Notes under the pieces: generated by a model
Database searches by the model: none
What the model was told of the DNA's origin: nothing
What the model saw: only the letters and a program-made list of their open reading frames with translations
Position numbers and translations under genes: made by a program
Shown here: positions 1 through 9,047 of the stretch, in pieces
Numbering within the stretch: the first letter of the stretch is position 1
How the letters are laid out: every line of letters starts with the position of its first letter
Assembly (NCBI RefSeq): GCF_019399235.1
Contig: NZ_JAELVH010000035.1
Location: 1 to 64,000 of the forward strand
DNA: 64,000 nt
Direction of reading: 5' to 3'
Origin: Streptomyces poriferorum
GTDB taxonomy: Bacteria; Actinomycetota; Actinomycetes; Streptomycetales; Streptomycetaceae

Positions 1-474
1 CGCCGGTCAGGGTGGCGGCGAGCGGGATGCCGGTGGCGTCGGTGATCAGGTGGTGCTTGCTGCCCGTCCTGCCCCGGTCAACAGGGCTTCGTCCCGTCTT
101 GGAGCCCCCTTTAACGCGCGGATATGGGAGCCGTCGACGGCCGCCCGGGAGAAGTCCAGGGCGTTCGCGCTGCGGAGCCTGACGAGGCGGGCCTCGTGCA
201 GTCGCGGCCACACCTCGGCCTCGGTCCACTCGGCCAGTCGGCGCCAGCAGGTCATGCCGGAGCCGAAGCCGAGTTCCTGCGGGAGGTGTTCCCAGGCGAT
301 TCCGGTGTGCAGGACGAACAGGATGCCCTGGAACACGAGCCGGTCCGGATGCCGCTTGCGCCCGGGGTGCCGGGCCCGGCGCTCAACCTTGGGCAACAGC
401 GGCTCGATCACCGCCCACAACTCGTCATCGACTTCCCACGGCTTCGGCCGAGCCACCCCGCACCCCCGGATCAT
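1..474 (-). mobile_element. IS5-family (IS427-like) transposase in two frames, cut by window edge
   Basis: The first frame (start codon at 472-474) encodes an IS5-type N-terminus: DELWAVIEPLLPK, the TGIAWEHLPQELGFGSG block, and the catalytic region around AAVDGSHIRALKG. At about 100-118 the reading passes through AAAGGGGG. The downstream part (GSKHHLITDATGIPLAA and on to the window start) is in another frame, which is the layout of IS elements that use programmed frameshifting to join OrfA and OrfB. The rest of OrfB lies outside the window, so activity cannot be judged. The element probably ends near 520, just before the inverted repeat at 526, but I cannot define its terminal repeat from one end only. 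Confidence 0.85.
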
Positions 475-525
475 CAGTCCCGGAGCGATCCAATCACCTC
501 GAAGATCATTTCGTTAGGAGTTCTT

Positions 526-617
526 AGGGCTTGCAGAAGAATAAGTTGCGTGTTGCCAGTCTTGACACCACATTTCAGGCCGGCTGTTCGACAGCAGGTT
601 AATTCCCTGCAAGCCCT
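526..617. repeat. 92-bp element with 11-bp terminal inverted repeats (MITE-like)
   Basis: AGGGCTTGCAG at 526-536 is matched by its exact reverse complement CTGCAAGCCCT at 607-617. The right arm ends on the last base of the stop codon of the acetyltransferase gene. The interior is more AT-rich than the neighbours and holds no convincing gene. Length and structure suggest a small non-autonomous element or a remnant of a larger IS. No clear target duplication is visible. Confidence 0.5.
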
Positions 618-1219
618 TAGCCGATCTCGCTTCCGGCGGTGCGTGTGGTGAGGTCCTCGTCCGTGATGTGGCGGACCACCCGGCAAGGTGTTCCGAGTGC
701 AATGGTCATCGGCGGAATGCTGCGGCTGACGACGCTGCCGGCACCGATGACGGATCCGTATCCGATACGAACGCCGGGCAGGACCACGACGTTGCTGCCG
801 ATCCAGACCTTGTCCTCGATCACGATCGGCTCGGAGAAGCGACCGAAGTCAGCTCGGCGTGCGGGATGCACCGGGTGCCCCGTCGTGGTCAGGGTCACGC
901 TGGGAGCGATCATGACGCCGTCGCCTATACGAATCTCCACGTCATCGACGAACGTCAGATTCACGTTCCCGAAGAAGTCGTCGCCGATGTGGACGTTGCT
1001 GCCGAACCCAGCGTGGAACGGTGGCAACAGCACCGTGCGTTCACCGACCGAACCGAGGATCTCGGTGAGCAGCGACCGGCGCCTCTCCGGTTTGCTCGGT
1101 GGCGTCAGGTTGTACTCGAAGATCTGCTCCGTGCGGCGCAGAGGGGCCTGAAAGGCTGCTTCCGACTCGGTGTAGACGAGCCCCTTGGCAATCCGGGCGA
1201 GCACTTCCTCGTTGTGCAT
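617..1219 (-). CDS. Maltose/galactoside-type O-acetyltransferase (left-handed beta-helix)
   Basis: This 200-residue protein matches the NodL/LacA/Maa sugar O-acetyltransferases. These soluble trimers acetylate sugars from acetyl-CoA. An N-terminal helical segment (about 1-60) is followed by hexapeptide repeats, with the family signature FGSNVHIGDDFFGNVNLTFVD and the acetyl-acceptor loop TTTGHPVHPARR; the His in GHPVHP is the usual catalytic base. A C-terminal SIPPMTIALGTPCRVVR block closes the helix. I chose the ATG at 1217-1219 (MHNEEVLARI) because the family starts with a short MxxEEK-like stretch; upstream in-frame codons encode low-complexity sequence. The stop codon touches the inverted-repeat element at 526-617. 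The substrate cannot be read from sequence. Confidence 0.85.
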   Translation of the reverse strand: MHNEEVLARIAKGLVYTESEAAFQAPLRRTEQIFEYNLTPPSKPERRRSLLTEILGSVGERTVLLPPFHAGFGSNVHIGDDFFGNVNLTFVDDVEIRIGDGVMIAPSVTLTTTGHPVHPARRADFGRFSEPIVIEDKVWIGSNVVVLPGVRIGYGSVIGAGSVVSRSIPPMTIALGTPCRVVRHITDEDLTTRTAGSEIG

Positions 1220-1486
1220 ATCCGTCACAGCGGAATACTCCGTTATCCGATTTCCTGGGCACCGATTGACGTGCCCCTGACCAACCGCGCTACAGACCCT
1301 ATGCCGTCCGCAGCCTTCTCCGTGCGGGGTTGGCAGGAGCCGAGACGTTCCGCGGGTGCCGTCCATCGGCCGCCTGCCGCATCGTTGTCTCGAAGGACCA
1401 GCTCGAGGCTGCTCAGCGCATCAACGCCGAGCATCCCGCTCCGGCGGAGAGCAGTTCACGCGATCGTGCTCGAATGATCACGGTTC

Positions 1487-2361
1487 ATGGGCCGGGGAGA
1501 TCTCACGGACGAGCAGTGGGCAACTCTGGAACCGTTGTTGCCGAGGGGGACGAAAGCGGGGCGGCCGCCCGTCTGGCCTCTGCGGCAACTGATCAACGGC
1601 ATCCGGTTCCGGGTCCGGACCGGTGTTCCGTGGCGGGACGTGCCCGTCGAGTGCGGGCCGTGGGGCCGGGTCTACGACCTGTTCCGCCGGTGGCAGCGGA
1701 ACGGCACCTGGAGCCACATCCTCACCCGGCTTCAGGCCCTGACCAACGCGAAGGGTGCGATCACGTGGCACCTGAGCGCCGACTCCACGGTGTGCCGCAC
1801 CCAGCAGCTTGCCGCAGGGGCCCGCAAGCGGGGCGACCTGCAGAAGGAACCACCGGGCGGTGTGTTCATCGAGCCCGGAGAGCACGGACTGGGACTCTCG
1901 CGCGGCGGGTTCACGACCAAGCTGCACCTGGCTATCGCGCAAGGCCAAAAGCTCATGCCGATCGTGGTCACGGCTGGGCAGCGCGGCGACGCACCGCAGT
2001 TCGAGCCCGTGCTGGAGAAAGTCCGCGTGCCTGGCATCGGGCGGGGCCGGCCACGTGTCCGCCCCGATCGGGTCCGCGCGGACAAGGGGTACGCGTACCG
2101 CAAGGACCGTGCCTACCTGCGTCGCCGCGGCATACGCTGCACCATCCCCGACAAGCTGATCAGGCCCGCAACCGCCAAAAGCTCGGATCTCACGGCGGCC
2201 GGCCACCGCGCTTCGACCCGATTGAACACCGTGAGCGTCACGCCGCCGAGTGCGAGATCAACCGCCTCAAGAGAAACCGCGCTGTCGCCACGCGCTGCGA
2301 CAAACTCGCGGTCCGATACGAGGCGACCGTCCTCGTCGCTGCCATCAACGAGTGGCTATGC
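1487..2361 (+). pseudogene. IS5-family transposase, frameshifted
   Basis: The start (GRGDLTDEQWATLEPLLP) and the DDE region (LSADSTVCRTQQ, TKLHLAIAQGQKL, ADKGYAYRKDRAYLRRRGI) are clear IS5-group features. Near 2153 the frame breaks: after CTIPDK the conserved continuation (GGRPPRFDPIEHRERHAAECEINRLKRN in family terms) is found in the -1 frame, as expected if one G was lost from a GG pair. There is no slippery heptamer there, so this looks like an inactivating mutation, not programmed frameshifting. The C-terminal catalytic Glu block (EINRLK) and the usual end (AAINEWL) are in the shifted frame up to about 2361, and the family's usual stop there is absent. Confidence 0.8.
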
Positions 2362-2428
2362 CCCTCCGTCGTCGCGTGGTGGGCCGGCTGCTGCCGCGGT
2401 TGTCAGTGGCTACTGCAACCATGCGCCC

Positions 2429-2917
2429 ATGAAGTCAGATCGCACGGAAAAGAAGACTCTGTTGGCCTTCCTCGCGGCACAGCGAGCCAGCGTGCTGGCC
2501 ATCGTCGACGGGCTTGACACACAGGCACTGACCACGGCGGTTCTGCCCTCCGGCTGGACGCCCCTCGGACTCATAGAACATTTGGGGCATGCCGAGAGGC
2601 ACTGGCTCCAGGAGATCGTCACCGGAGCGGCCGAGCCGTTGCCATGGCCCGATGACCATGCCCCCCTGACGACACCGCGAGAGCCGAAGGTGGTTTTCGC
2701 CTTCTACGACGACCAGTGCCGCCGTTCCGATGCGGTGATAGCCCGCACGCCGTTGTCTGGCCCCCCACAGGGCCGCCATCCCGAACCGCTGGGAGACGAA
2801 CTCGCCGACCTGCGCGGGATCATCATGCATGTCATCGAAGAGACCGCGCGTCACGCCGGGCATCTGGACATCGCCCGCGAACTACTCGACGGTCGAACGG
2901 GACTTGGACCTCGCTGA
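2429..2917 (+). CDS. DinB-like (DUF664 / mini-DinB) protein
   Basis: The 162-residue protein is a four-helix DinB-fold protein of the DUF664 group. The metal-binding histidines expected for the fold are visible in LIEHLGHAERHW (first helix pair) and in VIEETARHAGHLDIAREL (last helix). Such proteins include thiol-dependent S-transferases and many of unknown substrate. The ATG at 2429 is chosen because the family starts with a short charged stretch (here MKSDRTEKKTLL); the open frame continues upstream only because the decayed transposase lies in the same frame. The gene is squeezed between a dead IS5 and an intact IS1182 whose left end is about 55 nt past its stop. Confidence 0.8.
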   Translation: MKSDRTEKKTLLAFLAAQRASVLAIVDGLDTQALTTAVLPSGWTPLGLIEHLGHAERHWLQEIVTGAAEPLPWPDDHAPLTTPREPKVVFAFYDDQCRRSDAVIARTPLSGPPQGRHPEPLGDELADLRGIIMHVIEETARHAGHLDIARELLDGRTGLGPR

Positions 2918-2973
2918 GCACCGGCCCGTAGCCCGGGCCGGAACCTATCCCCACTATCGCAACACGCCCTAAA

Positions 2974-4815
2974 CTTGGACTCTGTCGGGGATCTTGGAGT
3001 TTCCCGGTGCGGCAGCACGATCGACGGGCATGCTCGGATAGTTCCGCCGACCGATGCAGCTGTCGAGGTGCCCGTTGTCCCTTCGCCCCCGTTCCGGTGA
3101 GCAAGTTCCGCCTCTGACTGCGCGGATCGCGCGGGCGAGCAACCCAACTGGCACGACGGCGATATGGGTGCGCGATCGGCTGGATGGGCTGTGGTGCGAC
3201 GAGGACTTCGCGGACTGGTACCCGCGTGACGGGCGTCCGGGTCTCTCGCCTGCTCAACTGGCCACCGTCTGTGTGCTGCAGTTCTTGCTCGGTCTGTCGG
3301 ACCGGCAGGCCGCCGAGGCGGTCCGCTGCCGCATCGACTTCAAGTACGCGATGGCCATGGAGCTGGATGACCCCGGCTTCCACCACAGCGTGCTGGCCGA
3401 TTTCCGCGACCGTCTCGCCGAAGATGACCGCGCCGACCGCCTCCTCGACCTCGCGCTGACCCGCCTCAAGGAGGCCGGACTGGTGCGCGAGCGCACCACG
3501 CAGCGAACCGACTCCACCCACGTCCTGGCCTTGGTGCGCGACTTGACCCGCCTGGAGCTGATCACCGAGGCGGTCCGCGCCGCACTCGAAGAAGTCGCCG
3601 GCACCGCCCCTCACCTGCTGGACGAACTGGTCGACGAGGACTGGGGGCACCGCTACGGGCGGCCGGTCCGCCTGGGCAAGAACCCCACCAGGCCCAAGAC
3701 TAGGATCCTTGCCACCGGAAATGATGCTGTCCGGCTCCTGGAACACCTCTACCAGCACGGAGCAGGCCGCGCGTCCGGCCCTCGCGTCCAGGCCCTGCGC
3801 CAGATCATCGTGCAGAACTACCACCATGACACCGCAGGACACCTGCGCTGGCGCACCGCCGAAAAGGAAGACGGGCCCGGACTGCCGCCCTCGTCCCGGG
3901 CGATCGTCTCCCCCTACGACACCTCGGCCCGCTACGCACGCCATGGACACATCATCAGCTGGAAGGGGTTTACCGCTCACCTGACCGAGACCTGTGCTCC
4001 CGACAGCCCCAACGTGATCACGGACGTGGCCACCACCGCGGCCACCACCCACGACAGCAAGGTCCTGCCCGGCATCCACACCCGCCTGGCCCGTCGCGGA
4101 CTGCTGCCCGCCGAGCACCTGGTCGACGCTGGCTACACCTCCCTGCCCCACCTGGAACAAGCCACCCGTGACCACCAGGTCACCGTCTCCGGGCCGCTGA
4201 ACAGCAACCCCACCCGCCAGCACCGTCGGAACGAGGGCTTCGCCCGGGACGACTTCCACATCGACTACGACCGCCAACAGGTCACCTGCCCCCAGGGACA
4301 GGTCAGCGCCGGCTGGCACGGCCCCTACCCGACATCCTCACCCACCGCGGCTCCGCTGATCGTGGCCAGGTTCACCAAGAGTCAGTGCCGCCCCTGCCCA
4401 ACCCGCGCGCAGTGCACCAGCACCGCAGACAGCGCCCGCACGGTGGGCTTTCCCCCGCGAGAACTCCGCGATCTGCAACTCCGTGTCCGAACAGAGCAGC
4501 AGACGCCCGAATGGAAGGCCCGCTACGCGATCCGCTCCGGAGTGGAGGGCACGGTCAACGAGTTCGCCCACGGACACGGCATGCGACGCTGCCGCTACCG
4601 AGGACAGGGGAAAGCCCACATCCAGCACGTCCTGACGGCCATCGCCGTCAACATCGAGCGCCTCAGCAAACTGCCACCTGCTGAGGACGCACCTGCACCC
4701 CGCCGACCGACTGCCTTCCAGAACTACCTCGACCAGCGCGAGCTGCCCCGACTGAAATCCTGGCGAACCCTGGGCACCTGACCTCGACCACTCCAAGATC
4801 CCCGACAGAGTCAAG
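2974..4815 (+). mobile_element. IS1182-family insertion sequence, apparently complete
   Basis: A perfect 23-bp inverted repeat (2978-3000 and 4790-4812, outermost bases GACTCTGTCGGGG) brackets a single long transposase gene. If the ends are extended by a few bases (CTTGGACTC left, GAGTCAAG right), the flanks read CTAAA at 2969-2973 and CTAAA at 4816-4820, a possible 5-bp target duplication. Intact ends and an uninterrupted gene suggest a recent or still functional insertion, unlike the decayed IS copies around it. Confidence 0.9.
3054..4781 (+). CDS. IS1182-family transposase
   Basis: The 575-residue DDE transposase has the N-terminal DUF772-like helical region ([37 protein letters not shown]), the first catalytic block RTDSTHVLA, the second acidic block LVDAGYTS, a cysteine-rich stretch [12 protein letters not shown], and the C-terminal catalytic Glu in [11 protein letters not shown]. 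Length and motif order match full-length IS1182 enzymes. The start shown is the first in-frame codon; the conserved sequence begins about 15 residues later ([11 protein letters not shown]), so a slightly later start is possible. No frameshift or missing acidic residue was seen. Confidence 0.92.
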   Translation: MQLSRCPLSLRPRSGEQVPPLTARIARASNPTGTTAIWVRDRLDGLWCDEDFADWYPRDGRPGLSPAQLATVCVLQFLLGLSDRQAAEAVRCRIDFKYAMAMELDDPGFHHSVLADFRDRLAEDDRADRLLDLALTRLKEAGLVRERTTQRTDSTHVLALVRDLTRLELITEAVRAALEEVAGTAPHLLDELVDEDWGHRYGRPVRLGKNPTRPKTRILATGNDAVRLLEHLYQHGAGRASGPRVQALRQIIVQNYHHDTAGHLRWRTAEKEDGPGLPPSSRAIVSPYDTSARYARHGHIISWKGFTAHLTETCAPDSPNVITDVATTAATTHDSKVLPGIHTRLARRGLLPAEHLVDAGYTSLPHLEQATRDHQVTVSGPLNSNPTRQHRRNEGFARDDFHIDYDRQQVTCPQGQVSAGWHGPYPTSSPTAAPLIVARFTKSQCRPCPTRAQCTSTADSARTVGFPPRELRDLQLRVRTEQQTPEWKARYAIRSGVEGTVNEFAHGHGMRRCRYRGQGKAHIQHVLTAIAVNIERLSKLPPAEDAPAPRRPTAFQNYLDQRELPRLKSWRTLGT

Positions 4816-4881
4816 CTAAAGATTGTTGCAGAACGCCTGGGTGTGCTTGTTCCGCTTCGACGGACGCCATTGGTGTGGTGG

Positions 4882-5165
4882 TCAGGCTGCGAGTGCGGTC
4901 TCGTACTCGGCGGGGCTGAGGTGGCCGACGCTGCTGTGCAGTCGGTGCAAGTTGTACCAGCATTCGATGAAATCGAAGATCGCGGTGCGGGCGGCGGCCC
5001 GGCTGGGCCAGGCGGAGGTGCCGAGCAGTTCGCGTTTGATGGTCGAGAAGAACGACTCGGCGAGCGCGTTGTCCCAGCACTGGCCGGTGCGGCCGACCGA
5101 CAGCCGGACCCCGAACTCTGCTGCCAGGGAGACGAATTGCTGGCTGATGTATTGCTTGGACTCAA
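4882..5165 (-). pseudogene. IS3-family OrfB transposase, C-terminal remnant
   Basis: About 95 residues of an IS3-type integrase core remain: SLAAEFGVRLSVGRTGQCWDNALAESFFSTIKREL with the catalytic Glu in AESFFSTIK, then FIECWYNLHRLHSSVGHLSPAEYE. The second Asp region upstream is degraded (VESKQYISQQF where families have a D-x-G-SQYTS motif), and upstream of about 5165 homology stops. No OrfA is present. This is a truncated, dead copy. Confidence 0.8.
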
Positions 5166-5316
5166 CCGGTCGTCGCAACACCATGCGCCGGCCGGCATCC
5201 AGGGCGCTACCGGATACCTCTGGACGTTCCGAGCGGGGTACCGGGCGGTGGCCATCAGCTCGCGAAAGTATGAACCCTGACCTGCACTTCCCCGGGCGGT
5301 CAGACTTCGACGGCAA

Positions 5317-5640
5317 GAACTACCCAATGGCCAATGTTCGGTGACATTCGCTCATGGTTCGCCGACACAGGACAACCAGTATCAGGGGAAGAAGACCTGC
5401 AAGCGACGCCGGCACGCTTCCTCGACCCCGACCCGGGCGTCAGAGTGGTGCTCTCCGGCGGCATGGTGTCCTTCCACCGTGCAACGGGCCAGACCCCCAT
5501 GGCCCCCTTGCTCCCGTCTGCACTCCCCCGTCCGAGTCGGCCATCCTGCCCCCGCTTGAATGCCCTCAGCCCCATAGCCCTCAAGGGGGCTTGACCGGCC
5601 AATTGATGCGCGCGACCGCGCCCGACCGCTCCTCGCCCAC
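5317..5640. other. Intergenic stretch without a convincing gene
   Basis: Between the IS3 remnant and the MarR gene I see only short open frames. One on the plus strand (5334-5594) would give 86 residues beginning MFGDIRSWFADTGQPVSGEED. Its first half has plausible codon use, but I recognise no family and see no ribosome-binding site of note. It may be the tail of a gene broken by the IS insertions. Confidence 0.4.
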
Positions 5641-6099
5641 TTATGGGCGGAGGTTGGCCAGCGCCTGCGGAGTCAGGTGTCGGGCGAGTACGCCAAGAGC
5701 ATCGGCGACTTCCTGAATCCGTTGCGGGTCGCCGGCACCGAGCGCCTTGGCGAGTGCGTCGTCGATCGTGGTCGCCCGGACCTGTGCCACTCGGCCCGAG
5801 AGGTCGGGAGACTGCCGGACCAAGAGGCGGCGGCGGTCCGCGGGGTCGGGTGCTGTCGTGATCGCGCCCGCCTCCTTGAGGCGAGCGACGGCGGTTGACA
5901 CCTGACTCTGCGGCAGGCCGGTGCGCGCGGCGATCTCACCGACGGCACTGTCCGGGTGGGCAGCAATGTCGCTCGCCGCGATCAAGACGGACCGGACAGT
6001 ACCGGGGTGGCCTCCGCCACCGCTTTCCGGCTCCGGCATGGCCTCTTCGCCGATCTTCATCAGGGTTCGCCCCAGCAGGAACAGCTCTACTCCATTCAT
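5641..6099 (-). CDS. MarR-family transcriptional regulator
   Basis: The 152-residue winged-helix protein has the MarR core: AHPDSAVGEIAARTGLPQSQVSTAVARLKEAG is the recognition-helix region, and ITTAPDPADRRRLLVRQSPD is the wing with the conserved DxRRRLV-type motif. Helices before and after would form the dimer interface. The start at 6097-6099 (MNGVELFLLGRTLMKIG) fits family length; upstream codons are the translated operator region. It is divergently placed from the MFS exporter gene with about 110 nt between them, containing matched repeats, so autoregulation and control of the exporter are likely. The ligand is unknown. Confidence 0.88.
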   Translation of the reverse strand: MNGVELFLLGRTLMKIGEEAMPEPESGGGGHPGTVRSVLIAASDIAAHPDSAVGEIAARTGLPQSQVSTAVARLKEAGAITTAPDPADRRRLLVRQSPDLSGRVAQVRATTIDDALAKALGAGDPQRIQEVADALGVLARHLTPQALANLRP

Positions 6100-6108
6100 A
6101 CCCTCACA

Positions 6109-6153
6109 ATACATCGAACTGGATGCATCTATCTTGATGTATCGAGTTGGATG
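6109..6153. promoter_or_regulatory. Probable MarR operator between divergent genes
   Basis: Direct repeats ATCGAACTGGATG (6113-6125) and ATCGAGTTGGATG (6141-6153) lie 28 bp apart, and an inverted pair ATACATC (6109-6115) / GATGTAT (6136-6142) overlaps them. This is the only structured sequence between the MarR and MFS genes. Binding is inferred, not shown. Confidence 0.55.
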
Positions 6154-6209
6154 AAATAGCGTCATGGTTGGGTCCCGGAAGTTCCGGGACCGGCGAAGGG
6201 GTGGATTCC

Positions 6210-7661
6210 GTGCGGAAATGGCATGCAAACCCATGGGCTGTCCTGGTGACGCTCTCACTCGGGTTCTTCATGACCCTGCTGGATCTGACGATCGTGAACA
6301 TCGCGATCCCGGAGATGATCGACGGGCTCGGCGCCTCGCTCGATCAGACGCTCTGGGTGGTCAGCGGCTACGCACTGGTCCTGGCGGTGCTGCTGATCAC
6401 CGCCGGCCGCCTCGGCGACCTGTTCGGGCCGCGCAATCTCTTCGTCGCGGGGCTGGCTGTCTTCACCCTGGCCAGCATCGCGTGCGGGATCGCCGCGGGC
6501 CCCGCCGCGCTGATCGCCGCCCGCGCCGTCCAGGGACTGGGCGCCGCCTTGCTCGTGCCCCAGACAATGACCCTCATCATCTCGGTCTTCCCGGCCCAGC
6601 GGCGTGGTGCCGCCATGGGGATCTGGGGCATGGTCGCCGGTCTCGCCACCCTGTCCGGCCCCACTTTGGGCGGCCTCCTGGTCTCCACGGTCGGCTGGCG
6701 CTGGATCTTCCTGGTGAACGTGCCCATCGGCCTGGCCGCGCTCGCCCTCACCTTTCTGGTCGTCCCCGACATCCGCCACGGCCGCAAGCACCGCTTCGAC
6801 GTGATGGGCGTGCTTATCGCCACAGCGGCGCTGTTCTGTTTGTCCTTCGGCCTCCAGGAGGGCGAGCACTACCACTGGGGCCCCGGTATCTGGGCACTGC
6901 TGGCCGCCGGCGCCTCGCTCGTCGCGGGCTTCCTGCTGCACCAGCGCGGCAAACAGGACCAGGAGCCGCTGGTGCCGTTCACGCTCTTCCGCGACCGCAA
7001 TTTCACCGTCATGACCGTGTTGGTCGCGCTGGTGTCGATGGCCATGATCGGCCTGGTGCTGCCGTTCAACCTCTATCTGCAGTCGGTACTGCACATGAGC
7101 GCGATCAAGGCCGGAATGGTGCTCGCCCCGTCCTCGCTGGTGTCGATGACCGTCGGGCCGTTCGCGGGACGGTTCTCCGACCGCATCGGCGGCAAATACC
7201 TGCTTGTGGCCGGACTGACGCTATACGCAACCGGGATGCTCGCGATCGTACTGATCGCGGGGGTGGCCACCCCCTGGTACGCGTTCATCCCGGCGACCGT
7301 GGTCACGGGCCTGGGAATCGGCTGCGTGGTCGCACCGATGTCCACCGAGGCGATGCGGAACGTCGAGCCCCGGCTGGCAGGCGCCGCCTCAGGCGTCAAC
7401 AACACGATCCGTCAGATCGGCTCCGTCATCGGCGCGGCGGCGATCGGGGCCCTGCTGCAGGGCCGGCTGGCTGCCGAGTCGGCCGCCGGCAAGACGTACG
7501 CCGACGCGTTCATCGCCACGATGCACGTCACCGCGATCCTGCCGATCGCCGTGGTCGTGGCCGGAGCACTCGCCTGCCTGCTGGTACACAACCACGCCAA
7601 AGCCAAGTCCGCGGGCCCCGTACCGGCCGCGGCCACCCGGGAGACGGTGCCCGGTCGCTGA
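6210..7661 (+). CDS. MFS drug exporter, DHA2 (EmrB/QacA) family
   Basis: About 483 residues and roughly 14 predicted membrane segments place this in the DHA2 proton-driven multidrug exporters. Characteristic motifs are LDLTIVNIAIPEM in TM1 (motif D1), RLGDLFGPRNLF (motif A), and the antiporter motif region around GPTLGGLLVSTVGWRWIFLVNVPIG. The GTG at 6210 follows GAAGGGG with good spacing; a TTG 63 nt upstream is possible but lies inside the operator repeats. Divergent pairing with the MarR gene suggests export of a toxic compound sensed by that regulator. It could equally export an endogenous metabolite. Confidence 0.9.
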   Translation: MRKWHANPWAVLVTLSLGFFMTLLDLTIVNIAIPEMIDGLGASLDQTLWVVSGYALVLAVLLITAGRLGDLFGPRNLFVAGLAVFTLASIACGIAAGPAALIAARAVQGLGAALLVPQTMTLIISVFPAQRRGAAMGIWGMVAGLATLSGPTLGGLLVSTVGWRWIFLVNVPIGLAALALTFLVVPDIRHGRKHRFDVMGVLIATAALFCLSFGLQEGEHYHWGPGIWALLAAGASLVAGFLLHQRGKQDQEPLVPFTLFRDRNFTVMTVLVALVSMAMIGLVLPFNLYLQSVLHMSAIKAGMVLAPSSLVSMTVGPFAGRFSDRIGGKYLLVAGLTLYATGMLAIVLIAGVATPWYAFIPATVVTGLGIGCVVAPMSTEAMRNVEPRLAGAASGVNNTIRQIGSVIGAAAIGALLQGRLAAESAAGKTYADAFIATMHVTAILPIAVVVAGALACLLVHNHAKAKSAGPVPAAATRETVPGR

Positions 7662-7795
7662 CCGAATGGCGCGCTGCTGGGCCGCCGGCTCTACCGGGTG
7701 GCGGCCCTGCATGCGGATGGCCGCGCGCCCCCTGGTGCACCCCTCGTCCGTGGGAGGAGTTCCGAAGTCATGGTGCTCGTCGGCCTCGTCAGGTG

Positions 7796-7995
7796 TCACA
7801 CGCCGTCGTCACTGCCGGTCGAGGGCGTAGCGACCTGGTCCATGACGCGCTGCCAGTGCGCCCGTTACCGTTCGCGCACCTCAGCTCTTGCCAGGTGCTC
7901 CTGGTCGAAGCGGAGTATCGTCCGGGCTCCGCCGGCTGCCGAGGCGAGGGCGACCTGCACCGTGGTGGTGCCGTGGGTGACGCGGATGCCGTCCG
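7796..7995 (-). pseudogene. SRPBCC/AHSA1-like domain fragment with internal stop
   Basis: In one minus frame the sequence reads IRVTHGTTTVQVALASAAG and then TILRFDQEHLARAEVRER. A TAA stop follows (7865-7867), and the same frame continues as RAHWQRVMDQVATPS to a second stop at 7796-7798. The pattern beta-strand, FDQEHL, then an amphipathic helix with HWQRVMDQ is the C-terminal end of an SRPBCC (AHSA1-type) domain. A single nonsense change seems to have split it, and the N-terminal part is lost at the heptanucleotide repeat at 7997. Assignment rests on pattern resemblance only. Confidence 0.4.
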
Positions 7996-7996
7996 C

Positions 7997-8038
7997 GGTC
8001 TGCGGTCTGCGGTCTGCGGTCTGCGGTCTGCGGTCTGC
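7997..8038. repeat. Heptanucleotide tandem repeat, six exact copies of GGTCTGC
   Basis: Six perfect head-to-tail GGTCTGC units lie exactly where two decayed coding remnants meet. Because seven is not a multiple of three, each added or lost unit changes the reading frame, so in an intact gene it would act as a slippage hotspot. Confidence 0.9.
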
Positions 8039-8039
8039 G

Positions 8040-8470
8040 GGGCGATAGCCGCGAACCTCGCACGCCACTCCCCCGGCCGTCCGGCAGGGGTGGCGTGTTC
8101 CGGTGCGAGGACCGCCGGACGGGCGGCTGCTTCGTTGATGGCCTCGGTGTCGCGGGGCGGGCGAGGCTCGCCGCGCGTGTGGACGATGATCAGCCGGAAC
8201 GGTGCGTGGGGCAGCACTCGCGTGTCGGCCGCTTCCGCTTCGGAGTTGTCCAGTGCTGGCGTCGTGGTCAGCCGCGACCGGTCCACCCGGGCGGCCCAGG
8301 TCCGCGGGCTCGTGCAGGACCTCGTACCGGCGGTAGGGCCGGGGCCGCAGGTGCCGACCACTGTCGTGGATGCACGTACAGGGAGAACGTCTCCGACTCC
8401 GGGGCGGCACCCGCACCTCACGGAGCCCTGACACCACGACCGAGGGCTGACCCCCGGGGATGGGTCGGGT
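8040..8470 (-). pseudogene. Remnant of an ABATE/CGNR-type regulatory protein
   Basis: Minus-strand peptides YEVLHEPADLGR, then in a shifted frame VDRSRLTTTPALDNSEAEAADTRVLP and RDTEAINEAAARPAVLAPEH, follow the pattern of the ABATE domain of CGNR zinc-finger proteins (the order EPADLGRWL, then A..LRE, then D..INAAAA.P). No CGNR zinc finger is left; the sequence breaks off at the heptanucleotide repeat. At least one frameshift is needed to join the pieces. I make this call from pattern memory and hold it loosely. Confidence 0.35.
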
Positions 8471-9036
8471 CACAGCAATCGGTCGACCAGCCCGTCGACG
8501 TAGTCCGGGGCGAGCGGGACCATGCCGAACAGGACGCGGATGTACATCGGGGCCAGGATGTGGTCCAGCACCGTGAACGCGTCGGGTGCCTGTTCGCCAC
8601 GTTCGCAGGCGCGGTCAAGCATGGTCTGCAGTTGGCGCATGCGTTCGGCGCGGAGGTCGTCACCGGCCTTAAGGCCCTGCTGACCGTTGCCGGACAGGGC
8701 GACGGCCAAGCGCACCACCGCCAGACCGTCGGGTCCGGTGATCTCGCGGGCCACGTTGGCCGCGTAGGTGCGCAGGTCGCCGGCCAGGCTCCCGGTGTCG
8801 GGCATCGGTGACTGCGCGTTGAGACGGGTGAGCGCCACGTCGGTGAGCAGGGTTTCCAGGTTGCCCCACCGGCGGTAGATGCTGCTGTCGGCCACGCCCG
8901 CGCGTGCTGAGACCTCGCCGACGGTGAAGTTGCCGTAGCCGCGCTCGCTGATCAGGTCGGTGACGGCCTGGTGCACCTCCGCGCCGACGCGGGCGCTGCG
9001 CCCGCCGGGCCGCCGGGCTTGCTGTCGCTCGTTCAT
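8470..9036 (-). CDS. TetR-family transcriptional regulator
   Basis: The 188-residue protein has a typical N-terminal TetR HTH (about 15-60): AVTDLISERGYGNFTVGEVSARAGVADSSIYRRWGNLETLL. The remaining helices form the variable ligand pocket. It is divergent from the MFS gene that starts at 9172, and the two AACGCAGTCA-containing palindromes between them fit autoregulation plus exporter control, as in many TetR/MFS pairs. No truncation is apparent. Confidence 0.9.
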   Translation of the reverse strand: MNERQQARRPGGRSARVGAEVHQAVTDLISERGYGNFTVGEVSARAGVADSSIYRRWGNLETLLTDVALTRLNAQSPMPDTGSLAGDLRTYAANVAREITGPDGLAVVRLAVALSGNGQQGLKAGDDLRAERMRQLQTMLDRACERGEQAPDAFTVLDHILAPMYIRVLFGMVPLAPDYVDGLVDRLL

Positions 9037-9047
9037 ACCTCCACCTT

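Noticed and set aside
1243..1434. 63-residue minus-strand frame upstream of the acetyltransferase
   Set aside because: No ribosome-binding site or family match; probably promoter-side or remnant DNA.
1487..2361. Programmed frameshifting in the second IS5 transposase
   Set aside because: There is no slippery sequence at the break near 2153, so a single-base deletion is more likely.
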